64,000 bases of DNA from Burkholderiaceae bacterium (GTDB taxonomy: Bacteria > Pseudomonadota > Gammaproteobacteria > Burkholderiales > Burkholderiaceae_C): assembly GCA_026125795.1 (NCBI GenBank), contig JAHCKM010000001.1, positions 1,860,001-1,924,000 on the forward strand. Reading direction: 5' to 3'. A program made the position numbers and the translations under genes. The notes beneath the pieces were generated by a model that was not told the DNA's origin, ran no database searches, and saw nothing but the letters and a program-made list of their open reading frames with translations. Positions 42,064-49,945 of the stretch are shown here, piece after piece; position 1 is the stretch's first letter, and every line of letters begins with the position of its first letter.

Positions 42064-42345
42064 ATGGAGCCTTGCCCACACTGCCACCAGAGCCTCGATC
42101 CGCAGTTGCACATCGTGCGTGCATCGCTGCTGGAGCTGCCCAACGCCTTGTTGACGTGGGAGCGGCCGAGCACGCGGCGCGCGCGCAAGTTCACGGTGCG
42201 CTGCCCGCACTGCGCCAACACCTATGTCAGCCACACGCTGCGCCGGTTCGGCTTCGTCACCCTGGGCAACTACGTCTATGTGGTCGGCTTGGTTTGTCTC
42301 GCGGCGGTTGTCATCGTGTGGCTGCTGGCACCCCCACGCAGCTGA
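42064..42345 (+). CDS. zinc-ribbon protein with C-terminal membrane helix
   Basis: A protein of 93 residues. CPHCHQSLDPQLHIV near the start and CPHCANTYVSHTL near the middle are two CxxC zinc knuckles making one ribbon; the C-terminal 25 residues form a membrane helix (YVYVVGLVCLAAVVIVWLLA). Function unknown. The first 55 bases are almost the same as the start of the deaminase gene at 40948, a clear partial duplication. No ribosome site is obvious upstream. Confidence 0.7.
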   Translation: MEPCPHCHQSLDPQLHIVRASLLELPNALLTWERPSTRRARKFTVRCPHCANTYVSHTLRRFGFVTLGNYVYVVGLVCLAAVVIVWLLAPPRS

Positions 42346-42360
42346 CGCCGGGCCGCTTCG

Positions 42361-43167
42361 ATGAACCAGGCCCAACCGTTCGTGCGCGAGTCCGGCAGCG
42401 GGCCGGCGGTGGTGTGCATCCATGCCAATGCCGGCACGTCGGGCCAGTGGCGCGCGTTGATGGATCTGCTGGCGCCCACGCACCGCGTGCTGGCGCCCGA
42501 TTGTTATGGGTCCGGGCGCAGCGCCGATTGGCCGTCCGACCGCGTGATCTCGCTGATGGACGAGGTGGCTTTTCTCGCGCCGGTGTTCGAGCGCGCCGGT
42601 GATTCGTTCAGCCTGGTGGGGCACTCGTATGGCGCGGCGGTGGCGCTGATGGCCGCGCTCACGCACCGGGACCGTGTGCGCTCGATCGCGCTCTACGAGC
42701 CCACGCTGTTCGCCCTGATCGAGGCCGACTCCGCATCGCCCAACGAAGCCGATGGCATCCGCCATGCGGTGGCCGACGCCGGTGCCGCGCTCGACCGCGG
42801 CGAGGTCGAGTCCGCGGCCGAGCGCTTCATCGACTACTGGATGGGTGCCGGCGCCTGGCGCGCCACGCCGCCGGAGCGCAAGCCGGCCATCGCCGCATCG
42901 GTGAAGAACATCCGGCGCTGGGCGCACGCGCTGTTCACCGAGCCGACACCGCTCGCCGGGTTCGCGGCGCTGCAGATGCCGGTGCTGATCATGACCGGCG
43001 GCGCGTCCACCGCGGCGGCGCACGGTGTGTCGCGCCGGCTGCTCTCCGTGCTGCCTGCGGCCACACACCACGCATTCGCAGATCTGGGGCATATGGGGCC
43101 GGTGACCCATCCGGAGCCGGTGAACGCGATGCTGGCCCGCTTTCTCGGTGATGGCGCCCGCGCATGA
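42361..43167 (+). CDS. alpha/beta hydrolase
   Basis: A protein of 268 residues. VCIHANAGTSGQWRALMDLL is the oxyanion segment, LVGHSYGAAVALMAALTHRD the nucleophile elbow GHSYGA with Ser, and ADLGHMGPVTHPEPVN the catalytic His. Substrate unknown. It opens the run of overlapping genes that includes the AAC(6')-Ib-like enzyme: the stop overlaps the next start as ATGA. Confidence 0.85.
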   Translation: MNQAQPFVRESGSGPAVVCIHANAGTSGQWRALMDLLAPTHRVLAPDCYGSGRSADWPSDRVISLMDEVAFLAPVFERAGDSFSLVGHSYGAAVALMAALTHRDRVRSIALYEPTLFALIEADSASPNEADGIRHAVADAGAALDRGEVESAAERFIDYWMGAGAWRATPPERKPAIAASVKNIRRWAHALFTEPTPLAGFAALQMPVLIMTGGASTAAAHGVSRRLLSVLPAATHHAFADLGHMGPVTHPEPVNAMLARFLGDGARA

Positions 43168-43688
43168 GCTTGCGGACCGACGCTCCCGTCCATCTGCGGC
43201 TCATGACCGTGCAGGACCTGCCGATGCTGCACCGCTGGTTGAACGAGCCGCACATCGTCAGGTGGTGGGGCGGCGAGCACCCGACGCTGGAACAGGTCAG
43301 GAGCCAGTACCTGTCGCGCGTGATGGCCATGCAGCGCGTCACGCCCTACATCGGCATGCTCGGCGACGCGCCGTTTGCCTACGCGCAGTCGTACGTGGCC
43401 ATGGGCGCCGGCGACGGTTGGTGGGAGGACGAGACCGATCCCGGCGTGCGGGGCATCGACCAGTCGATCGGCCACCCCGAGCTGCTCGGCATCGGCCTCG
43501 GCACAAGGCTCGTGCGCGCGCTGGTGGAGCTGCTGTTCAGCGACGCGTCGGTCACCAGGATCCAGACCGATCCGGCGCCGGACAACCAGCGGGCCATCCG
43601 CTGCTACGAGAAGGCGGGCTTCCGCAGGGTCAGGACCATCGCCACGCCGGACGGTCCGGCGCTGTACATGGTTCAATCAAGGCCCTAG
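43164..43688 (+). CDS. aminoglycoside 6'-N-acetyltransferase homolog (AAC(6')-Ib-like GNAT)
   Basis: A protein of 174 residues. Segment by segment it follows AAC(6')-Ib: LRLMTVQDLPMLHRWLNEPH, a WWGGEHPTLEQV core, VTPYIGMLGD, YAQSYVAMGAGDGWWEDET, DPGVRGIDQ, LVRALVELLFSD, IQTDPAPDNQRAIRCYEKAG and a TPDGPALYMVQ end. The aromatic and acidic residues of the aminoglycoside pocket region are kept. In AAC(6')-Ib, acetylation of the 6'-amine inactivates kanamycin, tobramycin and amikacin. Here the GC content is that of the chromosome and there is no attC site or integron end near it, so it may be an ancestral chromosomal form. It is translationally coupled to the hydrolase. Confidence 0.88.
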   Translation: MSLRTDAPVHLRLMTVQDLPMLHRWLNEPHIVRWWGGEHPTLEQVRSQYLSRVMAMQRVTPYIGMLGDAPFAYAQSYVAMGAGDGWWEDETDPGVRGIDQSIGHPELLGIGLGTRLVRALVELLFSDASVTRIQTDPAPDNQRAIRCYEKAGFRRVRTIATPDGPALYMVQSRP

Positions 43689-43704
43689 ATTCCCAAGGGC
43701 ACGC

Positions 43705-44211
43705 ATGCCGGTCCCGTCGGAGCTGCAAGCGTTCTGGTGTGCCGCACAAGCGGCCAATCCGGCCATCGATGCGGCGCGCTTCTACGAGGCCTTTGCGTTC
43801 GGCGACAGCGAGCGCATGGCCGACGAGCTGGCCCAGCTGGTGCTCGCCGGCACCAAGCGGGCCACCGCCAGCCTGGCGTGGACCTACGAGGTCGAGCACA
43901 AGCCGCGACCGCAAGCGGGTGACCTGAGCATCGTCACCCTCGCTTCGGGCAGGCCGGTGTGCATCATCGAAACCACGGCGGTCGACGTGGTGCCGTTCGA
44001 CGAGGTGACCGAAGACTTCGCGGCCACCGAGGGCGAGGACGATGGCACGCTCGCCAGCTGGCGGCGCGGCCATGCGGCATTCTTCGCGCGCGATTGCGCG
44101 CGCATCGGGCGCGAACCGCATCCGCGCATGGAGGTGCTGTGCGAGCGCTTCCGCGTGGTCTATCAACCCGACGGCGCGGGTGTCCATGACCCTGGGCGAG
44201 GTCCGGCTTGA
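43705..44211 (+). CDS. ASCH domain protein
   Basis: A protein of 168 residues. VLAGTKRATASLAWTYEVEH contains the ASCH family G-x-K-x-A-T motif, and GDLSIVTLASGRPVCIIETT its beta core. ASCH domains resemble the PUA RNA-binding fold; some hydrolyse N4-acetylcytidine or related compounds. This is the YqfB/Mtf-like long form found in many proteobacteria. It follows the acetyltransferase by 16 bases and overlaps the next gene by TTGA. Confidence 0.88.
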   Translation: MPVPSELQAFWCAAQAANPAIDAARFYEAFAFGDSERMADELAQLVLAGTKRATASLAWTYEVEHKPRPQAGDLSIVTLASGRPVCIIETTAVDVVPFDEVTEDFAATEGEDDGTLASWRRGHAAFFARDCARIGREPHPRMEVLCERFRVVYQPDGAGVHDPGRGPA

Positions 44212-44798
44212 ACCGAGCCGACGTTGCGCACCCGCTGATCGTGATCACCGGCGGCTCCGGCAGCGGCAAGTCCACGCTCGCGCGCACGCTGCAGGCGCGC
44301 TGGCTGCCCGCGCAGTGGCTGCATTTTTCGCCCGACACCGTCCTGCATTGCCTGCCGCAGGCGGTGGTTGACGGCGCCAATCTGCGCAACGACTGGTCGG
44401 CGATCGACCGGCCATTGCTCCGGCGCAGCACCCATGCCTGCCTGCGTGCGCTGCTGGAGGCGGGCCATCCGGTGCTCTTTGACTGCGTCATCATGACCGA
44501 GCGCGCGGCGCAGGAGCTGGTGGCGGGCCTGCATCCGCACGTGCCGTACCTGGTGCGCCTGGTGTGCTCGTGGCAGGAGCTGCAGCGGCGCACGCTGGCA
44601 CGCGGCGATCGCACGCTGCAGGAAGTCGAGCACGGATTCAACAGCGCCGCAGCCCAGCACCTGCGGGTCGATTGCGAGCTCGACACCACCGACCGGAGTC
44701 CGGGTGAGATCGTCGACGCGCTGATCGCCGCGCTCGCACGGCAGCACCAGCCGTCCGCATGGGCCGACAACCGGGCGCGCTACGCGGCGGCACCTTGA
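44208..44798 (+). CDS. chloramphenicol phosphotransferase-like small-molecule kinase
   Basis: A protein of 196 residues. Walker A GGSGSGKST lies at residues 15-23. The overall run, with WLHFSPDTVLHCLPQ, VLFDCVIMTE, a conserved ARGDRT, a His in EVEHGFN and DCELDTTDRSPGEIVDALI, follows the chloramphenicol 3-O-phosphotransferase (CPT) family. The true substrate may be another small alcohol. The start appears to be TTG, overlapping the ASCH stop as TTGA; no good ATG exists before the Walker motif. Confidence 0.75.
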   Translation: MNRADVAHPLIVITGGSGSGKSTLARTLQARWLPAQWLHFSPDTVLHCLPQAVVDGANLRNDWSAIDRPLLRRSTHACLRALLEAGHPVLFDCVIMTERAAQELVAGLHPHVPYLVRLVCSWQELQRRTLARGDRTLQEVEHGFNSAAAQHLRVDCELDTTDRSPGEIVDALIAALARQHQPSAWADNRARYAAAP

Positions 44799-45322
44799 CG
44801 CGCGATGCCGTGCGCCCCTGCGAGCTGCCGGCCGAGGCCTTGTTGCAGCGCTACCGTGCAGCGGGCGCGTACGCCGATTGCTATTGCGTGGACGTGCCGC
44901 ATGCGGTGTCGCACGCCGACTACGTGCAGGCGTTCTACACCACCGCGGTGTTCAAGCTCGAGCGCCTGATCCTGCGCGGCTTCGCCGCGCGGCCGTCGAC
45001 CGATGCGCAGGCGCGGTCGCTTGCGCGCGGCGAGACCGATGCGTTTGCGGCCTGGTCGGTCGAGGGCCGCGCCCTGGACCAGTTGCTGCTGTGCGACTTC
45101 ATGCGGCGCACGCGCTCCTGGCTGATGGTGGCGCCGCTGCCCGCTGGCACGCGGCTGTACTTCGGCTCCGCCGTGGTGCCGCTGCGCGATCGGCGCAGCG
45201 GCGCGCCGCGCCTGGGCTTCGGGTTCACCGCGCTGCTGGGTTTTCACCGCGTGTATTCGCGCGTGCTGCTGGCGGCGGCGCGCGCGCGGCTGCCGTTGCC
45301 GGCGGTCAAATCGAATGTGTGA
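44795..45322 (+). CDS. hypothetical protein, DUF2867-like
   Basis: A protein of about 175 residues; not confidently recognised. Landmarks are DCYCVDVPHAVSHADYVQAF, STDAQARSLARGETDAFAAW, and the beta-rich SWLMVAPLPAGTRLYFGSAV followed by LLGFHRVYSRVLLAAARARL. The pattern suggests a START-like or DUF2867-like ligand-binding fold. A TTG at 44795 overlaps the kinase stop as TTGA, the same form as the previous junction; an ATG at 44759 is the alternative. It is the last member of the overlapping chain. Confidence 0.7.
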   Translation: MTRDAVRPCELPAEALLQRYRAAGAYADCYCVDVPHAVSHADYVQAFYTTAVFKLERLILRGFAARPSTDAQARSLARGETDAFAAWSVEGRALDQLLLCDFMRRTRSWLMVAPLPAGTRLYFGSAVVPLRDRRSGAPRLGFGFTALLGFHRVYSRVLLAAARARLPLPAVKSNV

Positions 45323-45386
45323 GTTTTCAACGCCCGCGCCGCCGGCGCGTGGCCGTGCGCGGCGCGTCTCCTCTAGACTGCGCCGC

Positions 45387-45584
45387 ATGGACCGCGATCG
45401 CTTCGACGAGAAAGACAGCGACTTCGTGCGCTCGCTCAGGCAGGTGCAGAGCACCTTCGCCGTGATGCGCCTCGAGCTGGCCGAGTTCGCCGAGGCGGTG
45501 GCCCAGGCGCGCGGCCAGTCGCTGGTGCCGGTCGAGGTGAGCCGCATCGCCGCCAGCATCATCGCCCACGCGCAGCGCCGCTAG
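45387..45584 (+). CDS. small hypothetical protein
   Basis: A protein of 65 residues, MDRDRFDEKDSDFVRSLRQV and then a mostly helical remainder ending IAASIIAHAQRR. Amphipathic helices dominate. No family was recognised. The frame extends upstream to 45315, but that part looks non-coding. It lies alone between the overlapping chain and a secreted protein gene. Confidence 0.55.
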   Translation: MDRDRFDEKDSDFVRSLRQVQSTFAVMRLELAEFAEAVAQARGQSLVPVEVSRIAASIIAHAQRR

Positions 45585-45705
45585 GGCCTGCGCGGCGCCG
45601 CCGCGCGGCGGCCGGGCGATACTCGCCGCCGTGACGTCGAACGCCTCCGCCCTCCAGACCTTCATGGCGCAAGCGGTGGCGCGCAGCAGCGACGGCACTT
45701 CAGTC

Positions 45706-46254
45706 ATGACATGCCGGCGTAGCGTGCGCGGTCTGGCGATGGCGCTGGCGCTGGCGTGCGGCGCAGCGGGCGCGACGGCGCCCGCCACGCTGGTGGCCGA
45801 TCTCGAACGGCGCCTGGCGCGCAGCCACGTCGATGCGGTGAACGCACACCTGATGGCGCACTGGTCGAGCGCGATGCTGCCGCTGCACCGCCAAACCGCG
45901 GCCTGTCAGCGAGCGGCGGTGAGCCTCACTGTGCGCCTGAGCCGCGGCAGCCACGCGCGCGCCGCCGGCGCGCACGGCGACGCCTTGCGGGCAGCTGCGG
46001 GCCGCTGCGCCGGCTACGTGCTGGCGCTGCTGGCGCCGGCCGAGGTGCCGCGGCTGTGCACGTCGGCGTCGAGCTGGGGCCCGGCCACCGCCGCGCGCGA
46101 GCTGCGCCGGCGCATCGCCGACATCGATGCCGATGCGCCGTTGCGTGCCAGTCCGCGCGGCCAGGCGTGCCGCGCGGCCTACCATCACGAGCTGCACAAC
46201 ACCCGTGTCGTGGTCAGGCGCGCCGCTGCGCCGGCCCGGGCCGCCAGTTCGTGA
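45706..46254 (+). CDS. secreted hypothetical protein
   Basis: A protein of 182 residues from this start, with a signal peptide RGLAMALALACGAAGATAPA. The mature chain is helical, with four cysteines (CQRAAVSL, AGRCAGY, LCTSASSW, ACRAAYH) that could make two disulfide bonds, as in small periplasmic helical proteins. A GTG start at 45631 is also possible. Its stop overlaps the start of the NUDIX-VOC gene in TGATG. Confidence 0.6.
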   Translation: MTCRRSVRGLAMALALACGAAGATAPATLVADLERRLARSHVDAVNAHLMAHWSSAMLPLHRQTAACQRAAVSLTVRLSRGSHARAAGAHGDALRAAAGRCAGYVLALLAPAEVPRLCTSASSWGPATAARELRRRIADIDADAPLRASPRGQACRAAYHHELHNTRVVVRRAAAPARAASS

Positions 46255-47093
46255 TGGACCCGGGCGCGCAGGCTCCGCCGGCGGCCGAACCCTTGCCGCA
46301 ACCCCGCGTGGGCGTGGGCGTGTTCGTGCTGCGCGAGGGCTTGGTGCTGCTCGGTCTGCGCCGCGGCTCGCACGGCGCGGGCACCTGGGCTCTGCCCGGC
46401 GGTCATCTGGAATTCGGCGAGACGGTGGAGCGTTGCGCGCTGCGCGAGATCCACGAAGAGACCGGCCTGGTCATCGACGTCGTGGCCCGCGGCCCGTACA
46501 CCAACGACGTGTTCCGGGCCGCCGGCAAACACTACGTGACGGTGTTCGTGCTGGCCCGCGCGCCGCACGGCGAGCCCGCGCTGCGCGAGCCGGCCAAGTG
46601 TGCCGAGTGGCGCTGGTGCCGCTGGAGCGAGCTGCCCATGCCGCTGTTCCCGCCGTTGGCCGCGTTGCATGCCAGCGGATACGTGCCGCGTCTGCCCGGG
46701 CCACGGCTCGGCCTGGTGTCGCTGGTGGTGCGCGACCATGACGAGGCACTCGCGTTCTATGTCGGGACGCTTGGCTTCACGCTGGTCGAAGACACCTTCA
46801 TCGCGCAGCAGAACAAGCGCTGGGTCGTGGTGGCGCCGCCGGGGCCGGGAAGCTGCCGCGTGTTGCTGGCGCGAGCGGCCGACGACGAACAACGCTCGCG
46901 CGTCGGCAACCAGACCGGCGGCCGCGTGGCGCTGTTCTTGTACACCGACGACTTTGCGCGCGACCATGCGGCCTACCGTGCCAAGGGTGTCGAGTTCGTG
47001 CGCGAGCCCAGGCGCGAGCCTTATGGCACGGTGGCGGTGTTTCGCGACCTGTACGGCAACCTGTGGGACCTGCTGCAACCCAATGAGATCTGA
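46254..47093 (+). CDS. NUDIX hydrolase fused to a VOC/glyoxalase-like domain
   Basis: A protein of 279 residues. Residues about 18-145 form a NUDIX domain with the box GGHLEFGETVERCALREIHE followed by ETGLVI (G-x5-E-x7-R-E-x2-E-E pattern). Residues about 155-275 form a VOC domain: LGLVSLVVRDHDEALAFYVG, an FTLVEDTFIAQQNKRWVVVA strand, and FRDLYGNLWDLLQPN at the end. The NUDIX part would cleave an NDP-linked or oxidised nucleotide; the VOC part could bind metal and a small molecule. There is no stop or frame change between them, so this is a true fusion. The stop overlaps the next gene by 11 bases. Confidence 0.88.
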   Translation: MDPGAQAPPAAEPLPQPRVGVGVFVLREGLVLLGLRRGSHGAGTWALPGGHLEFGETVERCALREIHEETGLVIDVVARGPYTNDVFRAAGKHYVTVFVLARAPHGEPALREPAKCAEWRWCRWSELPMPLFPPLAALHASGYVPRLPGPRLGLVSLVVRDHDEALAFYVGTLGFTLVEDTFIAQQNKRWVVVAPPGPGSCRVLLARAADDEQRSRVGNQTGGRVALFLYTDDFARDHAAYRAKGVEFVREPRREPYGTVAVFRDLYGNLWDLLQPNEI

Positions 47094-47715
47094 GCGCGAC
47101 AGCGTCGGGGCTGGCGAGCCGACGCAGGTTCGCCGGGCCTCGTTCGACGCGCTGGTGCGCGACGCGCGCCGATGCGTGCGCTGCGCGCCGGTGCTGCCGC
47201 TGGGGCCGAGACCGGTGTTTCAACTGCACGCTGCCGCGCGGCTGCTGATCGCCGCGCAGGCGCCGAGCCGCACGGTGCACGAGACCGGTGTTGCGTTCAA
47301 CGATGCCAGCGGCGAACGGCTGCGCGCCTGGCTCGGGCTGACGCGCGACGTGTTCTACGACGCCCGGCGCGTCGCGATCCTGCCGATGGGCTTGTGCTTT
47401 CCCGGTGGCGGCGCATCGGGCGACCTGCCGCCGCGTCCGGAGTGTGCGCCGGTCTGGCGCGCGCCGCTGCTGGCGCACCTGAGACACGTGCGGCTCACGC
47501 TGGCGATCGGTCGCCATGCGGTGCGCTATCACCTGCCGCAGGCGCGTGGCGCGTTGGCCGACACGGTGCGCGCCTGGCGCGCGCACGCCGACTGCATGGC
47601 GCTGCCCCACCCGAGCCCACGCAACAACGGCTGGCTCGCGCTCAACCCGTGGTTCGAGCGCGAGCTGCTGCCGCTGGTGCGCGAGCGCGTGGCGCAGGCC
47701 CTGGACCGGCCTTGA
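47083..47715 (+). CDS. uracil-DNA glycosylase family protein
   Basis: A protein of 210 residues. LLIAAQAPSRTVHETGVAFN matches motif I of the family 4/5-like glycosylases (G-Q/E-A-P-G), although the usual Gly is changed to Ser. HPSPRNNGWL (His176) is motif II. CVRCAPVL with two Cys lies near the N-terminus, whereas iron-sulfur family 4 enzymes have four. This fits the widely spread UdgX-like/UDG-superfamily group annotated as uracil-DNA glycosylase family; actual base excision is unproven. ATG overlaps the NUDIX-VOC gene by 11 bases. Confidence 0.8.
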   Translation: MRSERDSVGAGEPTQVRRASFDALVRDARRCVRCAPVLPLGPRPVFQLHAAARLLIAAQAPSRTVHETGVAFNDASGERLRAWLGLTRDVFYDARRVAILPMGLCFPGGGASGDLPPRPECAPVWRAPLLAHLRHVRLTLAIGRHAVRYHLPQARGALADTVRAWRAHADCMALPHPSPRNNGWLALNPWFERELLPLVRERVAQALDRP

Positions 47716-47748
47716 CCGGGCTGCCCCCGAGCGGCAGCATGCCGACCG

Positions 47749-48360
47749 ATGGAACTGCACACGTGGCTCATCTATTCGCTGGCGGCGATCGGCCTGTCGC
47801 TGTCGCCCGGCCCCAACGGCCTGCTCGCGCTGACGCACGGCGCGTTGCACGGTGGGCGCCGGGCGCTGTACACCATCTTCGGCGGTGCGCTCGGGTTCGT
47901 GGTGGTGATCGCGCTGTCGATGTTCGGCATCGGCGCGTTGCTGCAGACCTCGCTCGGGTGGCTCGCCGTGCTCAAGTGGGTCGGCGGCGCGTACCTCGTG
48001 TGGCTCGGCATCCAGGTGTGGCGCGCGCCGCCGGTGGGTTTGGAGCTCGATGGCGCCGCGGCGCCGCGCGCCGGCTGGTCGCTGTTTCGACAAGGTGCGC
48101 TGTCGGCGCTGACCAACCCCAAGGGCATCCTGTTCTTCGCCGCCTTCCTGCCGCAGTTCATCGATCCGGCGCGCAGCCTGTGGGTGCAGTTCGTGATCAT
48201 GGCCGGCACGTTCGCGCTGATCGAGATCGTGACCGAGGTGCTGATTGCCACCATGGCGCAGCGCCTGAGCCCCTGGCTCAAGCGCGCGGGCCGGCGCTTC
48301 AACCAGGCATGCGGCGGCGTTTTCGTCGCCATCGGTGCCGCGCTGCCGTTGCGCGCCTGA
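47749..48360 (+). CDS. LysE/RhtB family exporter
   Basis: A membrane protein of 203 residues with six helices. IGLSLSPGPNGLLALTHGAL is the RhtB family N-terminal signature and FFAAFLPQFIDPARSLWVQF the middle one. It would export an amino acid or related metabolite. It starts 33 bases after the glycosylase gene. A second member of the family is at 11446. Confidence 0.9.
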   Translation: MELHTWLIYSLAAIGLSLSPGPNGLLALTHGALHGGRRALYTIFGGALGFVVVIALSMFGIGALLQTSLGWLAVLKWVGGAYLVWLGIQVWRAPPVGLELDGAAAPRAGWSLFRQGALSALTNPKGILFFAAFLPQFIDPARSLWVQFVIMAGTFALIEIVTEVLIATMAQRLSPWLKRAGRRFNQACGGVFVAIGAALPLRA

Positions 48361-48465
48361 CCCCCTAGCTTGCCCTGCGCGCGGCAGCGCGTCAGTCACC
48401 CGGTGTATGGTTGCGCCTTGCGCCGGTGCGGCCCCGCGTCATCGGCGAAAAGGGCTCGCTCTCCC

Positions 48466-48873
48466 ATGCTGCGCATCCGCGAAGTCGACCATCTCGTATT
48501 GCGTGTGACCGACCTGGACGCGATGCTGCGTTTCTATTGCCAGGCGCTGGGTTGCACGGTGGAGCGCCGGCAGGATGCGCTCGGCCTGGTGCAGTTGCGC
48601 GCCGGCCGCTCCATGCTGGATCTGGTGCCGGTGCACGGCAAGCTGGGCCGCCTGGGCGGCGCGGCGCCCGGTCGCGAAGGACGCAACATGGACCACTTTT
48701 GTCTGCGCGTCGATCCGTTCGATGCGCCCGCCATCCGCGCGCACCTGCTGGCCCACGGCGCCGAGCCGGGGCCGGTGGAGCAGCGCTACGGCGCCGAGGG
48801 CGAAGGCCCGTCGATCTACGTGGCCGACCCGGAGGGCAACGTGGTCGAGCTCAAGGGTGCGCCGGGAACATGA
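48466..48873 (+). CDS. VOC family (glyoxalase/bleomycin-resistance-like) protein
   Basis: A protein of 135 residues. [20 protein letters not shown] is the first strand and metal His, [17 protein letters not shown] the second metal half, and [16 protein letters not shown] the last, containing the metal Glu and the classic D-P-E/D-G-N. This is a lactoylglutathione-lyase-like single-domain VOC protein; substrate unknown. The start at 48466 matches the family start. Confidence 0.88.
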   Translation: MLRIREVDHLVLRVTDLDAMLRFYCQALGCTVERRQDALGLVQLRAGRSMLDLVPVHGKLGRLGGAAPGREGRNMDHFCLRVDPFDAPAIRAHLLAHGAEPGPVEQRYGAEGEGPSIYVADPEGNVVELKGAPGT

Positions 48874-48967
48874 CTTGCCTCGCTCGTTGTTCCCGCAGTC
48901 TCGCGTTGCGGTGCCGTGGCACGGCGCCAAGCAATCCCTTCATCTGAACACCCCCAAGGAGTCTGTT

Positions 48968-49489
48968 ATGAAGCGCCTGTCGCTGTTGTGCGGCCTTGTT
49001 CTGGCGAGTGCCGGTGCCGCCGCCGCGGAAGCCACCGTCAACGTCTCATCGCTCGACGCGCAAGGCGCCATGACGCCGATCGGCAGCGTGCGCCTGGTGG
49101 AGACGCGCTTCGGCCTGGCCCTGTATCCCAACCTGCGCGGTCTGCAGCCCGGGTTGCACGGCTTTCATGTACACGAGAACCCGTCGTGCGCGGCGAGCGA
49201 GGCCGACGGCAAGAAGGTACCCGGCGGCGGCGCGGGCGGCCACTACGATCCCGAAGGCACCAAGAAGCACGGCGAGCCGTGGGGCACCGGCCATCTGGGC
49301 GACTTGCCGCCGCTTTACGTGATGGCCGACGGCACGGCCACCACCCCGGTGCTGGCGCCGCGCCTGAAGCTGTCGGACGTGCGCAACCGTTCGCTGATGG
49401 TGCACGCCGGCGGTGACAACCACGCCGACCACCCGGCGCCGCTCGGCGGCGGCGGAGCGCGCGTGGCGTGCGGGGTGATCGGCGCGTGA
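48968..49489 (+). CDS. sodC: periplasmic superoxide dismutase [Cu-Zn]
   Basis: A protein of 173 residues with a signal peptide ending at GAAAAE (about residue 20). [15 protein letters not shown] carries two copper ligands and the first disulfide Cys; [20 protein letters not shown] includes the shared His and zinc loop, and [17 protein letters not shown] the last ligands; ACGVIG ends with the second Cys. It disproportionates superoxide in the periplasm. The ribosome site AAGGAG is strong. It overlaps the next gene by GTGA. Confidence 0.95.
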   Translation: MKRLSLLCGLVLASAGAAAAEATVNVSSLDAQGAMTPIGSVRLVETRFGLALYPNLRGLQPGLHGFHVHENPSCAASEADGKKVPGGGAGGHYDPEGTKKHGEPWGTGHLGDLPPLYVMADGTATTPVLAPRLKLSDVRNRSLMVHAGGDNHADHPAPLGGGGARVACGVIGA

Positions 49490-49932
49490 ACGCGGTGCGT
49501 GCACGGCGCGCGTGGCTTGCGCTGCTGCTCTTCATCAGCTTGTGCATGCCGGCGCGCGCCGGCGTTGAAGAAGAACTGCGTGCCATCGAGGACCAGCGCC
49601 GCGAGGCGATTCGCACCAAGGACTTTGCGCGCCTGTCGCAGATCTACGCGCCGTCGTTTCGCGCGGTGGCCGGCAACGGGCAGGTGATCGATCGCGAGCA
49701 GCTGTTTCGGATGTTCGCGGGCACCGATGCGTCGCTGACGTTCAAGACCGACGAGGTGCAGGTGGTGCAGCAAGGCGACGCCGCCGTGTTCATCGGGCGG
49801 CTGCTGGCGCACACCGGCGACGGCAAGCTGGCGTTTGCGTCGCGCTTCTCGCACGTGTTCGTACGCCAGGGCGGGCAGTGGGTGTGCATCGCGGGACAAT
49901 CGACGCCGGTGCTCGCCGTGCGCACCGGCTGA
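49486..49932 (+). CDS. secreted NTF2-like (SnoaL/DUF4440) protein
   Basis: A protein of 148 residues with a signal peptide [17 protein letters not shown]. The mature part follows the NTF2-like fold of DUF4440: [40 protein letters not shown], then strands ending [20 protein letters not shown]. The fold makes a cone-shaped pocket and has many uses; none is evident here. GTG start overlaps the sodC stop. Confidence 0.82.
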   Translation: MNAVRARRAWLALLLFISLCMPARAGVEEELRAIEDQRREAIRTKDFARLSQIYAPSFRAVAGNGQVIDREQLFRMFAGTDASLTFKTDEVQVVQQGDAAVFIGRLLAHTGDGKLAFASRFSHVFVRQGGQWVCIAGQSTPVLAVRTG

Positions 49933-49945
49933 AAGCGAGCAAGCC

